A stretch of DNA of 64,000 nucleotides, from the NCBI RefSeq assembly GCF_943734655.1, contig NC_071354.1:138556642-138620641 (forward strand), written 5' to 3'. The notes beneath the pieces are model-generated. The model saw nothing but the letters and a program-made list of their open reading frames with translations, ran no database searches and was not told the DNA's origin. This document shows, one piece after another, positions 55,760 to 64,000 of the stretch. A program made the translations under genes and the position numbers. The DNA is from Sabethes cyaneus. Lineage: Eukaryota > Arthropoda > Insecta > Diptera > Culicidae. How positions within the stretch are numbered: the stretch's first letter is position 1; the number at the start of each line of letters is the position of its first letter.

Positions 55760-57460
55760 CTTGGGTTCGCCCGCAAGGGTTATGTTACTTATTGTTTATC
55801 AATTTGAACATGAAACTTGGGTAAGGAGAATGCAACATAATGTTTTTCACAATGCTCACTTACCTTTGGGAGGTGAATTGGAACCTACCCTTCCTTTGTT
55901 CAGGTCCGATTTCAGCAGATTGTAGAATATCCTGGCAAATTGAATCACAAGACTGGTAATTGCGATCTTCAACAGATTTATTCAGGTACCTACGTAAGAG
56001 CAACAAATGATATTAGTTTCGCGAATTTATGATTTGTCGATTTGATATGATTTAGTATTGCGTTTGTATCACTTAATCTAGATCTGTGTGTGTGTGTGTA
56101 AGTGTGTCCTAAGGTGTATCCCTCGGTGGTCGAGCACAGAAATGTTTGAGGCCCCCGGCCTCCGAACCAAGCTTGGCCTTTGCACAAACAACCTTCCTCA
56201 GCGTCGGTTGGTGCTATATGATACAGCATGGAATTTATGTCGTGTATTTGTACTATGTTGGTCAACTCTCATGGCATATTATGAGTTTTTTTTTTTGAAT
56301 TGGGTACTTCGTCTTGATTTTGTGGCTTAGTGTTTTGCGTCGAACCAAAAACCTAGGCAATGTTAATTGAGTTTAATTGCGAAATCTTGTTTTGCGCGTC
56401 AGTTTTGGGAGAACAATTAACTCACCGGACGGAATAGATTATTGTTTTAATGCAGCATCTCACGTTTGCGTCTTGGCTTCAAAATAAGTATGCTGTGAAG
56501 GTAATATGCTGATAAGTGAACAGAATTTCCACTTTTGTATTTAATTTTTACCATTCACGCTAACGTGACACACGCCCGCCAAGCCTAACGACCTAACTAG
56601 TGGTTTGAGCGTCGGTCCTTGGTGCTTAGTCAGTCTGGCGTCGGTTGGGAATCCTCTCCCTTCATTCTGAGAAACAATATGAATCTTTGACATGAACCTC
56701 ACCTTAACAATTTGCCTTAAATAAATTTTACCACTTTGCTGAATCTTAAGATTTCACTTCACAGCCTTTCTTTTTTCACTAAGAGTACACTTTTACTTGC
56801 CGGAATTTTTGTAACGTCTTCACGGCGACTTCAGACAAAATGAGCACGATATGACGTCTCTCAGTCAGCTTTAAAGCCATGTCTGTGAGTTTGAATTTTT
56901 GAATCCGTTACGCGCCATTTCAATTTAAGCCAAGAGAGATGTTGACCGTGCTGACCGCGCTGACCGTTGTATTCATTTGAAGAATTGGGGGTTATTTGTA
57001 AATGTTGTAATGTTGAGAAGTGTTCTGGTGCTATAAAAAACCTGTAAATTTCCCTATAGTTCAACTTGCCAAAATATCATTTGTAACTTTGCGTATAATT
57101 GTTATTATTAAACCGCAAAGGTTACAGACTTCAGAAGAGGAAGAAGTCCATTCATGATATCTGTGGACTGTGGTCACGAAAATTGTGCTCCACTTTCCAC
57201 ATGAACAATCTGCTCGCCAAATCAAGAATTTTTTGATAAGCTTTGAAATCTTCTGTGACATCTTTCTTTCATCTTTTCGTTTTGTAGTGAAATACTGGTT
57301 TCCCGGAAGCCGGTTTAAGTTCGCTTCCACGCAGGTCTCGCTATCCATAACGCAGCGGCGTGGTTTCGTCTTTTGATCGTACCGTGTACCCCCGCTGGAA
57401 TGACCTTCCTTAATCTGGACATTTTTAATCTGAACCCCGTTGGTATGAATGCGTTCACAT
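55760..57460. other. Unassigned sequence inserted within the mariner
   Basis: No transposase or LINE motifs. Contains a short (GT)n run at 56086-56098. ORFs are unconvincing. Confidence 0.35.
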
Positions 57461-57735
57461 TAAAAATTGATCAAGCGTCATACACAATTGACGATTAAGT
57501 TGACCGGGCAAATTGAAAAAAAGCAAAAAACCTTAATACGTTTCCTCTTGCTCTGCAGCTTTAGCAATATAGCTCATATGCAACTTTGTTTTCGTCAAAT
57601 CAAAACAACAAGGTCATAGGGTGCGCGCCTAGCGCGTATGTGAAAATGAATAGAGTTACCAAATATTCAGATTAAAAATGAATTCGCCTGATCTGAACGG
57701 GGTGTTTTTCATATTAACGGAGGTTGAGTGTATAG
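57461..57735. repeat. Dispersed repeat D1, most complete copy
   Basis: Contiguous union of segments found separately at 28968-29097, 30945-30985 and 38346-38467. No ORF or clear TIR. It ends where mariner sequence resumes. Confidence 0.75.
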
Positions 57736-58214
57736 CTTTTGGACGTAATCTGTTGGGGTCTACTGAACCTTGAACAAACGTATTCTGCATGAAACTTTGG
57801 TGCAGATTTTGGCCATATCTTAAACGGAAGAGTTTGGTTTACTGTCGAAGGCCCCAATTACGCGGATGTGATCCTTAACAGTATACAGATGATATTTTTC
57901 TTCGCATCTTGGCTTACATTCTTCGAACCGTTTCATGAGACGACAAACCGTAGAATTAGGGATTCCATTTTACCGACGACACGATGTGATAGATTCCCAT
58001 TTTCGATGTACTTCTGTAATTTTTTTCGCGAACGAGCTGTTCTTTCCATGCCATTTTTCTGATCTGACAAAAAGACTCACACAGCATAAACAATGTACTT
58101 TGAACTTTCTCAATCGAAAATTTTAATTGATTTTACCCAAAGGTGAACTTTAGGTGAAGTTAGAGCAATTTAAATGTGTTGCAATTTTACCGTGGACCCC
58201 ACTTACTTAGTTGA

Positions 58215-58530
58215 TATTACGTATTATGGCAAGACAAGGCTTACATAACATAATTCCTCAACTAATTCGATCCATGGCAGCTGGTTTCCATTTCCGCGGA
58301 CACCCAGTGCTCGCCTGATCTCGCTCCACCTGGTTTTGTAACCTCGCTCGCAGTGCTCTATTCGTCTTGTTCCTACCGGATTCGATGCCAAAACCATTTT
58401 TGCAGGATACCATTCTAGCAACACCAACATTCAAGCGGAACGCCAGCTCTTGTGAGGTAAAACTCTGGTATATGTCTGGTCGAAGCCTAATGAAGTCCGA
58501 AATATTTCCAGTATACCAAGAAGACATCTG
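58215..58530 (-). pseudogene. RTE-like LINE 3'-end fragment
   Basis: The minus strand reads GVARMVSCKNGFGIESGRNK, then RWSEIRRALGVRGN in another frame and AAMDRI, corresponding to the HVARM...SNP.G.RR...RW.DQVE..L...R.W..AMDR C-terminus of RTE-type ORFs. Frameshifted; more diverged than the other copies here and possibly another family. Confidence 0.55.
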
Positions 58531-59175
58531 TCATCGAGTCCTGCTTCTGCTCCGTTGCTGTTCAACTAACATCCTCCCAAGAAACCGGATACGAGGTCCG
58601 CTACTGATTCTTTTCCGCGATACACTTCCGTCCCCTGTACAGTGGATGGCCGTCTATGGTACATCCTCATAGCGCAAGCGGAGCTCGAAATTGAGCAACC
58701 GTCGTGCCTACCTAATGATCCGATAGATAAAAGGTATTCCAGTTCATCCTCGCCAGCTTCGCCGACGATCATGTTCATTCTTCACGATCAAGCAGGAGAA
58801 TCAAATTTATACAGTGTTGTGCCTAATATTTTTGATCCACCTAAATTATGTGTTGAATTAACTTTATAATTAGAATAAGGTAGTATGCTTCCTTCAAAGA
58901 GATATTAGGTCGTATGAATAAAACAGTTTGCTTTGTGTTAGCGTGAGGTCCAAAAAAAGAGCACAGATATCGTTGACCAAGGTGGACTATACTACCGGCG
59001 AACTAGCGGGAGACGGATCGTGATAAAAAAGAAACACGTGTGTCTTCCATCAAATCAAGGTAACTTATATATTCTATTCTGCTCATATGGCTCGGTTTTT
59101 ATAAGCGACGGATAATAGATAACAATGGGCCCAAACATATTCAAAAGGTGTTACAGCGGAGCTTCTTAGACAGAA
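58531..59175. other. Unassigned; probably contains the 3' LTR of the BEL element
   Basis: On the minus strand, downstream of the BEL stop codon, AAGAAGCTCCGC is followed by TGTAACACC at about 59157, a possible polypurine tract and LTR start. The second LTR lies outside the window, so ends cannot be confirmed. Confidence 0.4.
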
Positions 59176-62100
59176 TCACTCCTTTGTTGGTAGCCGCCGT
59201 CCGCGTCGCTCGCTGCTATGACGAGTAGGGTAGTCGCTCCCATTTTCGCGCCAACATAAGCCGCCCACCAAATTACGAGTAGGAATTTCCAATCCATTTT
59301 TTCCTGGTAGATACTCGTCGCTGTCTAGAGGGAATCGTCGAAGCTTTCGGACGTCGCGTCGAAAAATGCCCTTGGCCGTTTTGACCGAAACGACCCTGAC
59401 GCGCCCGTCATTTCCGGGAAATAATTCCAGAATGCGACCTAGTGGCCACTGTTGCGATTTTTCGTTGTCTTCGACGAGTAGCACAAAATCACCTTCGGCG
59501 ACATTAGGCGCCGACGCTTGCCATTTTGCTAACCGTTGGAGCGAAAGCACATATTCAGACTGCCACCGAGCCCGAAAATCCTGGGCGACACGTTGAACAT
59601 AATTCCACCTGGTAAGAGAGTCTATCTGCTGCTCGAGATGATTGATTTCGGGAAGAGCTCCGAGCGGTCGCCCGATCAGGAAATGAGCGGGGGTAAGCGG
59701 CTGAGGATCAGTGGGGTTATCTGATAGTGTTGATATCGGACGAGAATTCATGCAGGCAGCAACCTGGGCGAGAAGAGTACTTAATTCTTCAAATGTATAA
59801 TTTTGATTACCTCCAATTTTGCTGAGAAATCCTTTGGCAACCTTGATACCAGCCTCCCACAACCCTCCATGGTGCGGTGAGCGGGCAGGAATGAAGAACC
59901 ATTGCACCCGCTGGTCGGTTAAAAAATCGTTCACTTCGTTGCTGTGTTCTGTGGCATCAATACGTTGATAGAGTTCCCGAAGCGTCTTCGCTGCTCCTCG
60001 AAGGTTAGTAGCATTGTCGGAGTACATCTTGGTGGGTACTCCGTAGCGACTGGTGAAACGGGTGAACGCGGCCAAAAATGACGATGCACTTAGATCCGAA
60101 ACAGCTTCTAAATGAATCGACCGTGTTCCCAAGCATACGAACAAAGCGATATATCCTTTCGATGCTACTGCACCACGGGCTCTTCGCCCAACAATGCTCA
60201 CTGGTCCGGCGTAATCGACACCCGTAATAGCAAAGGGTGGAAGTGGTTTCAAGCGGTCTGCTGGTAACTGTCCCATTTGTTGATGAATGTGGGCTGGCTG
60301 AGCTCGACTGCAGATCACACAATCACGGCATACCTTGCGTGCGGCGCTGCTACCACGTAATATCCAAAACCGTGTCCGTACAGCTGCTAACAACGACTGA
60401 GGGCCACAGTGGAGCTGCTCGCGATGCACTTTAAGAAGGATGAACGATGTTAATATCGAATGTTGAGGCAACAAGATTGGATGCTTGTTGTCGTAACTCA
60501 AATCCGACTGCTGCAGCCTGCCGCCCACCCTGACGACACCGTTTCCATCCAGGAACGGGCTTAGCTGATACAATGGACTATTACGTTCGACACTAAGGCC
60601 TAGCTGCAATCGACTTAGTTCTCCAGAAAAGTGTTGCTGCTGTGTGTGTCCTAGGTACTTTCCTAAAGCAAAATCGATTTCCTTTGGAGAGAGCCGAGTA
60701 GAAATGCGGAACTCAGAGTGCCCAAAGCGAAGCATCCGAGCAGTTATACGTAGAAGAAGCTGTAAGTTCGGATAGTACCTGGCCATCATGTCATCTAAGA
60801 AACGATTCTCATAAACAGTGAGGCAGCTCACGGCAGTAACTCGCTGCTCTCTATCTATTTGTCGTAGCTCATCGGTGTCGAGATCATTGTTTGGAAATGA
60901 TTCGCTATTCGTCTCTAATGGCTTCCAACTAGGACCATGCCACCAAAGATTGTTTGTTTGAAGCTGGTCAGGAAAGGCGCCCAGTGAGATCAGATCGGCC
61001 GGATTGTGATGAGTACCCACGTGAGACCAGTTGATGGATGGTAGATGTGTAGTAATCTCCGCTACTCGATTTGCCACGAAAGTCTTCCATCTTGCAGCAC
61101 CGCCAGTGAGCCAGGCGAGGACAACCTTGGAATCGGTAAAGGCACGAATCTCGTAGAAACTGGTATCCGAAAGAGCTGCTTTAACATTTGCGATTAATCG
61201 TGAGAGAATAACTGCTGCACACAACTCAAGACGGGGTGTAGTAGTTCTGCCATTGCCTATAGGTGCCAGCTTCGATTTGGCACACAGAAGATGGGAAGAG
61301 ATATTTTCGTTGTCGTCTACGGCTCGAATATAGATGCATGCGCCCATGGCCAAGTCAGAGGCATCGCAATAGCCGTGTAGGTAGAGACGAGACCACTTCC
61401 GTATGCTGATCACCTTGCGAGGTATCTGAAATGAATTGAGAAGCGAAAACTTTTGCACCAAAACTAACCAATCGTTGCATAACTCACCGGGGGGTGGTGC
61501 ATCCCAGGCCACCTTCAGCTCCCACATGCGCTGCATTACCAGCTTTGCCTTTACGATTACAGGTGCTAAAAGGCCAAGCGGATCAAATAGACTGGCAATT
61601 TGTGATAAAATAGTTCGTTTAGTGGGCTGAAGGATCTCAGTTGGGTGGTAGGAAAAATGGAACTCGTCACTACACGGCTGCCATTGCATTCCGAGGGCCT
61701 TGATGGTACTGGTGTCGTTCTCCTGGATGGGAATTTTCACTTCTAAATCTGCTTCATTAACGCCTTCCAACACGGTTTCACTATTTGATGCCCACTTGCG
61801 AAGATGAAATCCCCCTGCCGCAAACATTTCAGTCAGCTGCTCCCGTATCAGCTTTGCTTCTTCTTCGGTTGCAGCACCAGTAAGATTGTCGTCGACGTAG
61901 ATGCCCTTTAGTGCCTTTTCCACCGCATCTGGATACTGCTGTCGGTAGGCCTCTAAAAGCTGCTGTACGCATTTCGTGGCCAGGTATGATGCGCTTTTAG
62001 TTCCAAACGTGACCGTATTTAGCCGATATTCATTTATCTCATCATCTTGGGACCATCTCCATAAAATTCTTAAAAAGTGACGATCGAGCTCATGCATCCA

Positions 62101-64000
62101 TACCATACGATACATTTGCTTCGCATCACCAACAAGTACGACTGGTGGGAGGCGAAATCGTATTAAAATATTAATCAGTGAATCTTGAACGACCGGGCCA
62201 CACATTAGTATGTCGTTCAATGAGAGACCACTGGTAGTCTTCGCCGAAGCATCGAACACGACGCGGCATTTGGTAGTTGAACTTGATGATTTGACTACGC
62301 AATGGTGTGGGAGATAAACCGATTTTGCAGATGTACTGGTATCGTTCACCAGTGACATGTGACCGAGAGTAATATATTCACGGATGAACGCATGATATTC
62401 ACCTTTGAGTTCCGGGTTACGGTCGAGCTTTTTCTCAATATGACGAAGCCTTTTCTCTGCAATTTGTCTCGACTCGCCCAGCTGGTTGGGATCGAGCAAG
62501 AACGGAAGACGAACGACAAACTTGCCTGTTTGATCCCGGAACGTATGCTCAGAAAAGTGTTGTTCGCAGCGCTGCTCTTCTTCGGTGAGATAACTGGATG
62601 CTGCGGTGTACTCTTCAAGCTCCCAAAATTTACGAAGCTGCTGAGAAAGCTCGTCTTCGGTTGATGCTAGCAAGCAAGTCGAAGCGTGAGATCCAACAGA
62701 TCTGTTCGGCTCGTAATAACGGCCGGCAACCACCCAACCGAGCCTTGTGTTTTGCAGTGTTGGTAGGCTATTGTCAGCGCTGAGAGCAATCTGGCCTGGC
62801 TCAAGCATCTGAAAAAAGAGCTCAATTCCCAGTAATACTTCTACCTTACCCGGGCGATGAAAGAGTGGATCGGCCAAATGTATTGACCCTGGAATAGGCC
62901 AAGTGTCGATATTTGCTGCCTTGCATGGAAGCGTTTTAGTGATTTTCTCAAGCACCATGCACGAAACGGAGGTGCGGTAATCCGTACAGCGAGAAGAAAT
63001 AATTATTTCAGCACATTTATTAGCGTGCGCTGGAGTAGCAGAAATCCCTTCGAGGTACATGTCGGCTGCTTGGGTTTTGAGACCGAGTTGTTTGCAAAAC
63101 TTTTCACTAATAAAGCTAACCTGCGATGCACAATCTAATACAGCACGACAGGCGTGCGGACGTCCGTGGCTGTCCAAAACGTTGATGGCAACGGTGGCGA
63201 GCAAGACATTAGATGCATCGACGCAAGCTGGCGGGTCGAGGGCCGCAATCAAAGAATGGGTTGGTGATCCAAGGTTTGTCTGGGCCGAGACTGACGATGA
63301 TAATTCTGATGGTGGGCTTGCTGATGGCGTAGCCGGATGAAGCAAGGTGTGGTGAGGTAAGTTGCATTTCCTGCAAGTACCTGATTTACAGCTTTCACTG
63401 GGATGTGATTTCAGGCAATTGTGACACAGCTTCATTCTGTTGATGTGAGCTAATCGCTCTTCATAATTCATGTGGATGAACCTGCCACAGTGGTAGACAT
63501 GATGATGTTGCTTGCTGCACACGTTGCAGAACGGTGGGTTCGTGGCGACGAATGCGGTAGCGCCTCTGTATTGAGGTTGATTCTTGGAAGGTTGTTTAAA
63601 GGGCACGATGACTTTCGGTTTGGCTGGCTGAGCTGCTTGCAAAGCGAAACTGCGAGATTCCACGAACTTTAGGAAACACTGCAGGGTGATATTCGACTCC
63701 TCCATTTCTGCAATCTTCTGGCACCACAGTTGCTTTGTGTCTGGATCCACCTTTTCGCTGAGGATGAACAAAAGCCACGTGTCACGATCTTCCCTGTCCA
63801 TTGCTTTGAGAGCCCGAATAACCTCATCTGAAACATCATGGAGTGATCGCAAGCCTTGTGCAGTGGATGACGTCAGTGTTGGCTGCGCGAGGAATCGCTT
63901 AATATGCTGATTCGCGATTTCACGTGGTTTGTCATACCTAGACTTTAGTTTTTCCAATGCAGGTAGATAATTGGCATCCTCTATTTTCAGGTGCGAAATC
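59176..64000 (-). CDS. BEL/Pao retrotransposon gag-pol polyprotein, open, runs off right edge
   Basis: Open minus-strand frame of over 1,600 codons; the frame continues past 63957 to the window edge, so the N-terminus is missing. Gag remnant, then zinc knuckles (CNVCSKQHH, CHNCLKSHPSESC, CRKCNLPHH; about 155-205 from 63957). Pao-type protease has VLDCASQVSFIS (usual motif D-S-G/x-S-Q). RT has GDAKQMYRMV and catalytic YVDDNL (about 684). RNase H has FTDSKVVLAWL (about 937). Integrase has a CRDCVICSRAQ finger, DYAGP, YSDNATN and HHGGLWEAG. The C-terminal Pao domain has GDFVLLVEDN. No stop or frameshift, so likely recent. Confidence 0.95.
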   Translation of the reverse strand, partial: ISHLKIEDANYLPALEKLKSRYDKPREIANQHIKRFLAQPTLTSSTAQGLRSLHDVSDEVIRALKAMDREDRDTWLLFILSEKVDPDTKQLWCQKIAEMEESNITLQCFLKFVESRSFALQAAQPAKPKVIVPFKQPSKNQPQYRGATAFVATNPPFCNVCSKQHHHVYHCGRFIHMNYEERLAHINRMKLCHNCLKSHPSESCKSGTCRKCNLPHHTLLHPATPSASPPSELSSSVSAQTNLGSPTHSLIAALDPPACVDASNVLLATVAINVLDSHGRPHACRAVLDCASQVSFISEKFCKQLGLKTQAADMYLEGISATPAHANKCAEIIISSRCTDYRTSVSCMVLEKITKTLPCKAANIDTWPIPGSIHLADPLFHRPGKVEVLLGIELFFQMLEPGQIALSADNSLPTLQNTRLGWVVAGRYYEPNRSVGSHASTCLLASTEDELSQQLRKFWELEEYTAASSYLTEEEQRCEQHFSEHTFRDQTGKFVVRLPFLLDPNQLGESRQIAEKRLRHIEKKLDRNPELKGEYHAFIREYITLGHMSLVNDTSTSAKSVYLPHHCVVKSSSSTTKCRVVFDASAKTTSGLSLNDILMCGPVVQDSLINILIRFRLPPVVLVGDAKQMYRMVWMHELDRHFLRILWRWSQDDEINEYRLNTVTFGTKSASYLATKCVQQLLEAYRQQYPDAVEKALKGIYVDDNLTGAATEEEAKLIREQLTEMFAAGGFHLRKWASNSETVLEGVNEADLEVKIPIQENDTSTIKALGMQWQPCSDEFHFSYHPTEILQPTKRTILSQIASLFDPLGLLAPVIVKAKLVMQRMWELKVAWDAPPPGELCNDWLVLVQKFSLLNSFQIPRKVISIRKWSRLYLHGYCDASDLAMGACIYIRAVDDNENISSHLLCAKSKLAPIGNGRTTTPRLELCAAVILSRLIANVKAALSDTSFYEIRAFTDSKVVLAWLTGGAARWKTFVANRVAEITTHLPSINWSHVGTHHNPADLISLGAFPDQLQTNNLWWHGPSWKPLETNSESFPNNDLDTDELRQIDREQRVTAVSCLTVYENRFLDDMMARYYPNLQLLLRITARMLRFGHSEFRISTRLSPKEIDFALGKYLGHTQQQHFSGELSRLQLGLSVERNSPLYQLSPFLDGNGVVRVGGRLQQSDLSYDNKHPILLPQHSILTSFILLKVHREQLHCGPQSLLAAVRTRFWILRGSSAARKVCRDCVICSRAQPAHIHQQMGQLPADRLKPLPPFAITGVDYAGPVSIVGRRARGAVASKGYIALFVCLGTRSIHLEAVSDLSASSFLAAFTRFTSRYGVPTKMYSDNATNLRGAAKTLRELYQRIDATEHSNEVNDFLTDQRVQWFFIPARSPHHGGLWEAGIKVAKGFLSKIGGNQNYTFEELSTLLAQVAACMNSRPISTLSDNPTDPQPLTPAHFLIGRPLGALPEINHLEQQIDSLTRWNYVQRVAQDFRARWQSEYVLSLQRLAKWQASAPNVAEGDFVLLVEDNEKSQQWPLGRILELFPGNDGRVRVVSVKTAKGIFRRDVRKLRRFPLDSDEYLPGKNGLEIPTRNLVGGLCWRENGSDYPTRHSSERRGRRLPTKE

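Larger units (their letters stand above)
55258..58203 (-). pseudogene. Tc1/mariner element with both TIRs, decayed and interrupted
   Basis: Left AAGGGTGTCCACGGTAAAAT and right (reverse complement AGTGGGGTCCACGGTAAAAT) TIRs; TA at 55256-55257 and 58204-58205. The transposase N-terminus is on the minus strand near 58050-57800 (MERTARSRKKLQKYIENGN, then SHRVVGK and KRFEECKPRCEEKYH across frameshifts). The C-terminal NPPNTPELRPIE motif is near 55670-55635. About 2 kb between them, including repeat D1 (57461-57735), is foreign insertion. Inactive. Confidence 0.8.

Noticed and set aside
62346..63340. ORFs opposite and out of frame with the BEL polyprotein
   Set aside because: Shadows of the true minus-strand frame.
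1..64000. CRISPR array, bacterial operon or integrase/att structures
   Set aside because: No regularly spaced identical repeats or prokaryotic gene organisation; all evidence is eukaryotic.

Overview
The window is eukaryotic, AT-rich and crowded with transposable elements. No continuous host protein-coding gene is evident. The element mix is what one expects of an insect, most likely a dipteran and plausibly a mosquito: RTE-like and R1-like LINEs, a CR1/Jockey-type LINE, a Ty3/Gypsy element of Mdg1-like character, a BEL/Pao element, Tc1/mariner fragments, many foldback MITEs and tRNA-derived SINEs. The organism is inferred from family types only.

Layout. 1-1.2 kb: two hAT-like MITEs, each with a perfect 8-bp target duplication. 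1.2-14.6 kb: a nested graveyard of one RTE-like LINE family. Copy A (1540-6915) is split by an antisense R1-like LINE. Copy A2 (6925-7460 and 14147-14640) is split by a 6.7-kb insert bounded by a 21-bp direct repeat. That insert holds a third copy (C), itself split by a 3.84-kb element with CAGGGTGTCGA ends. 14.6-28.4 kb: mostly unassigned sequence with SINEs, foldbacks and one possible exon. 28.4-31 kb: a degenerate minisatellite, a dispersed repeat and a CR1/Jockey LINE 3' half. 31.3-31.6 kb: a hammerhead-ribozyme-like motif typical of Penelope-like elements.

31629-38039 is a complete 6.4-kb LTR retrotransposon on the minus strand. Its 246-bp LTRs look identical, it has a TACT target duplication, a primer-binding site, a small upstream membrane-protein ORF, gag and pol. 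Gag and pol are in +1 relation at a CTT TTT CGT TAA junction. It is probably a young insertion and structurally competent. 38.3-46.5 kb: SINEs, nested MITEs, a LINE fragment, an antisense RTE-like 3' half, a mariner fragment and a 1.03-kb near-perfect palindrome flanked by TTAA. 46.6-50 kb: RTE-like copy B, split by a 684-bp MITE. 50-54 kb: three CAG...CTG MITEs with TA duplications and two putative spliced host exons (52315-52558, minus). 55.2-58.2 kb: a decayed mariner with both TIRs, interrupted by other repeats. 59176-64000: an open BEL/Pao gag-pol running off the right edge.

Functionally the window is a record of sequential transposition. The LTR retrotransposon and the BEL ORF are the only long intact coding units. 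The RTE, R1 and mariner copies are broken by stops, frameshifts and nested insertions. All family assignments rest on reading motifs by eye; no database search was run.
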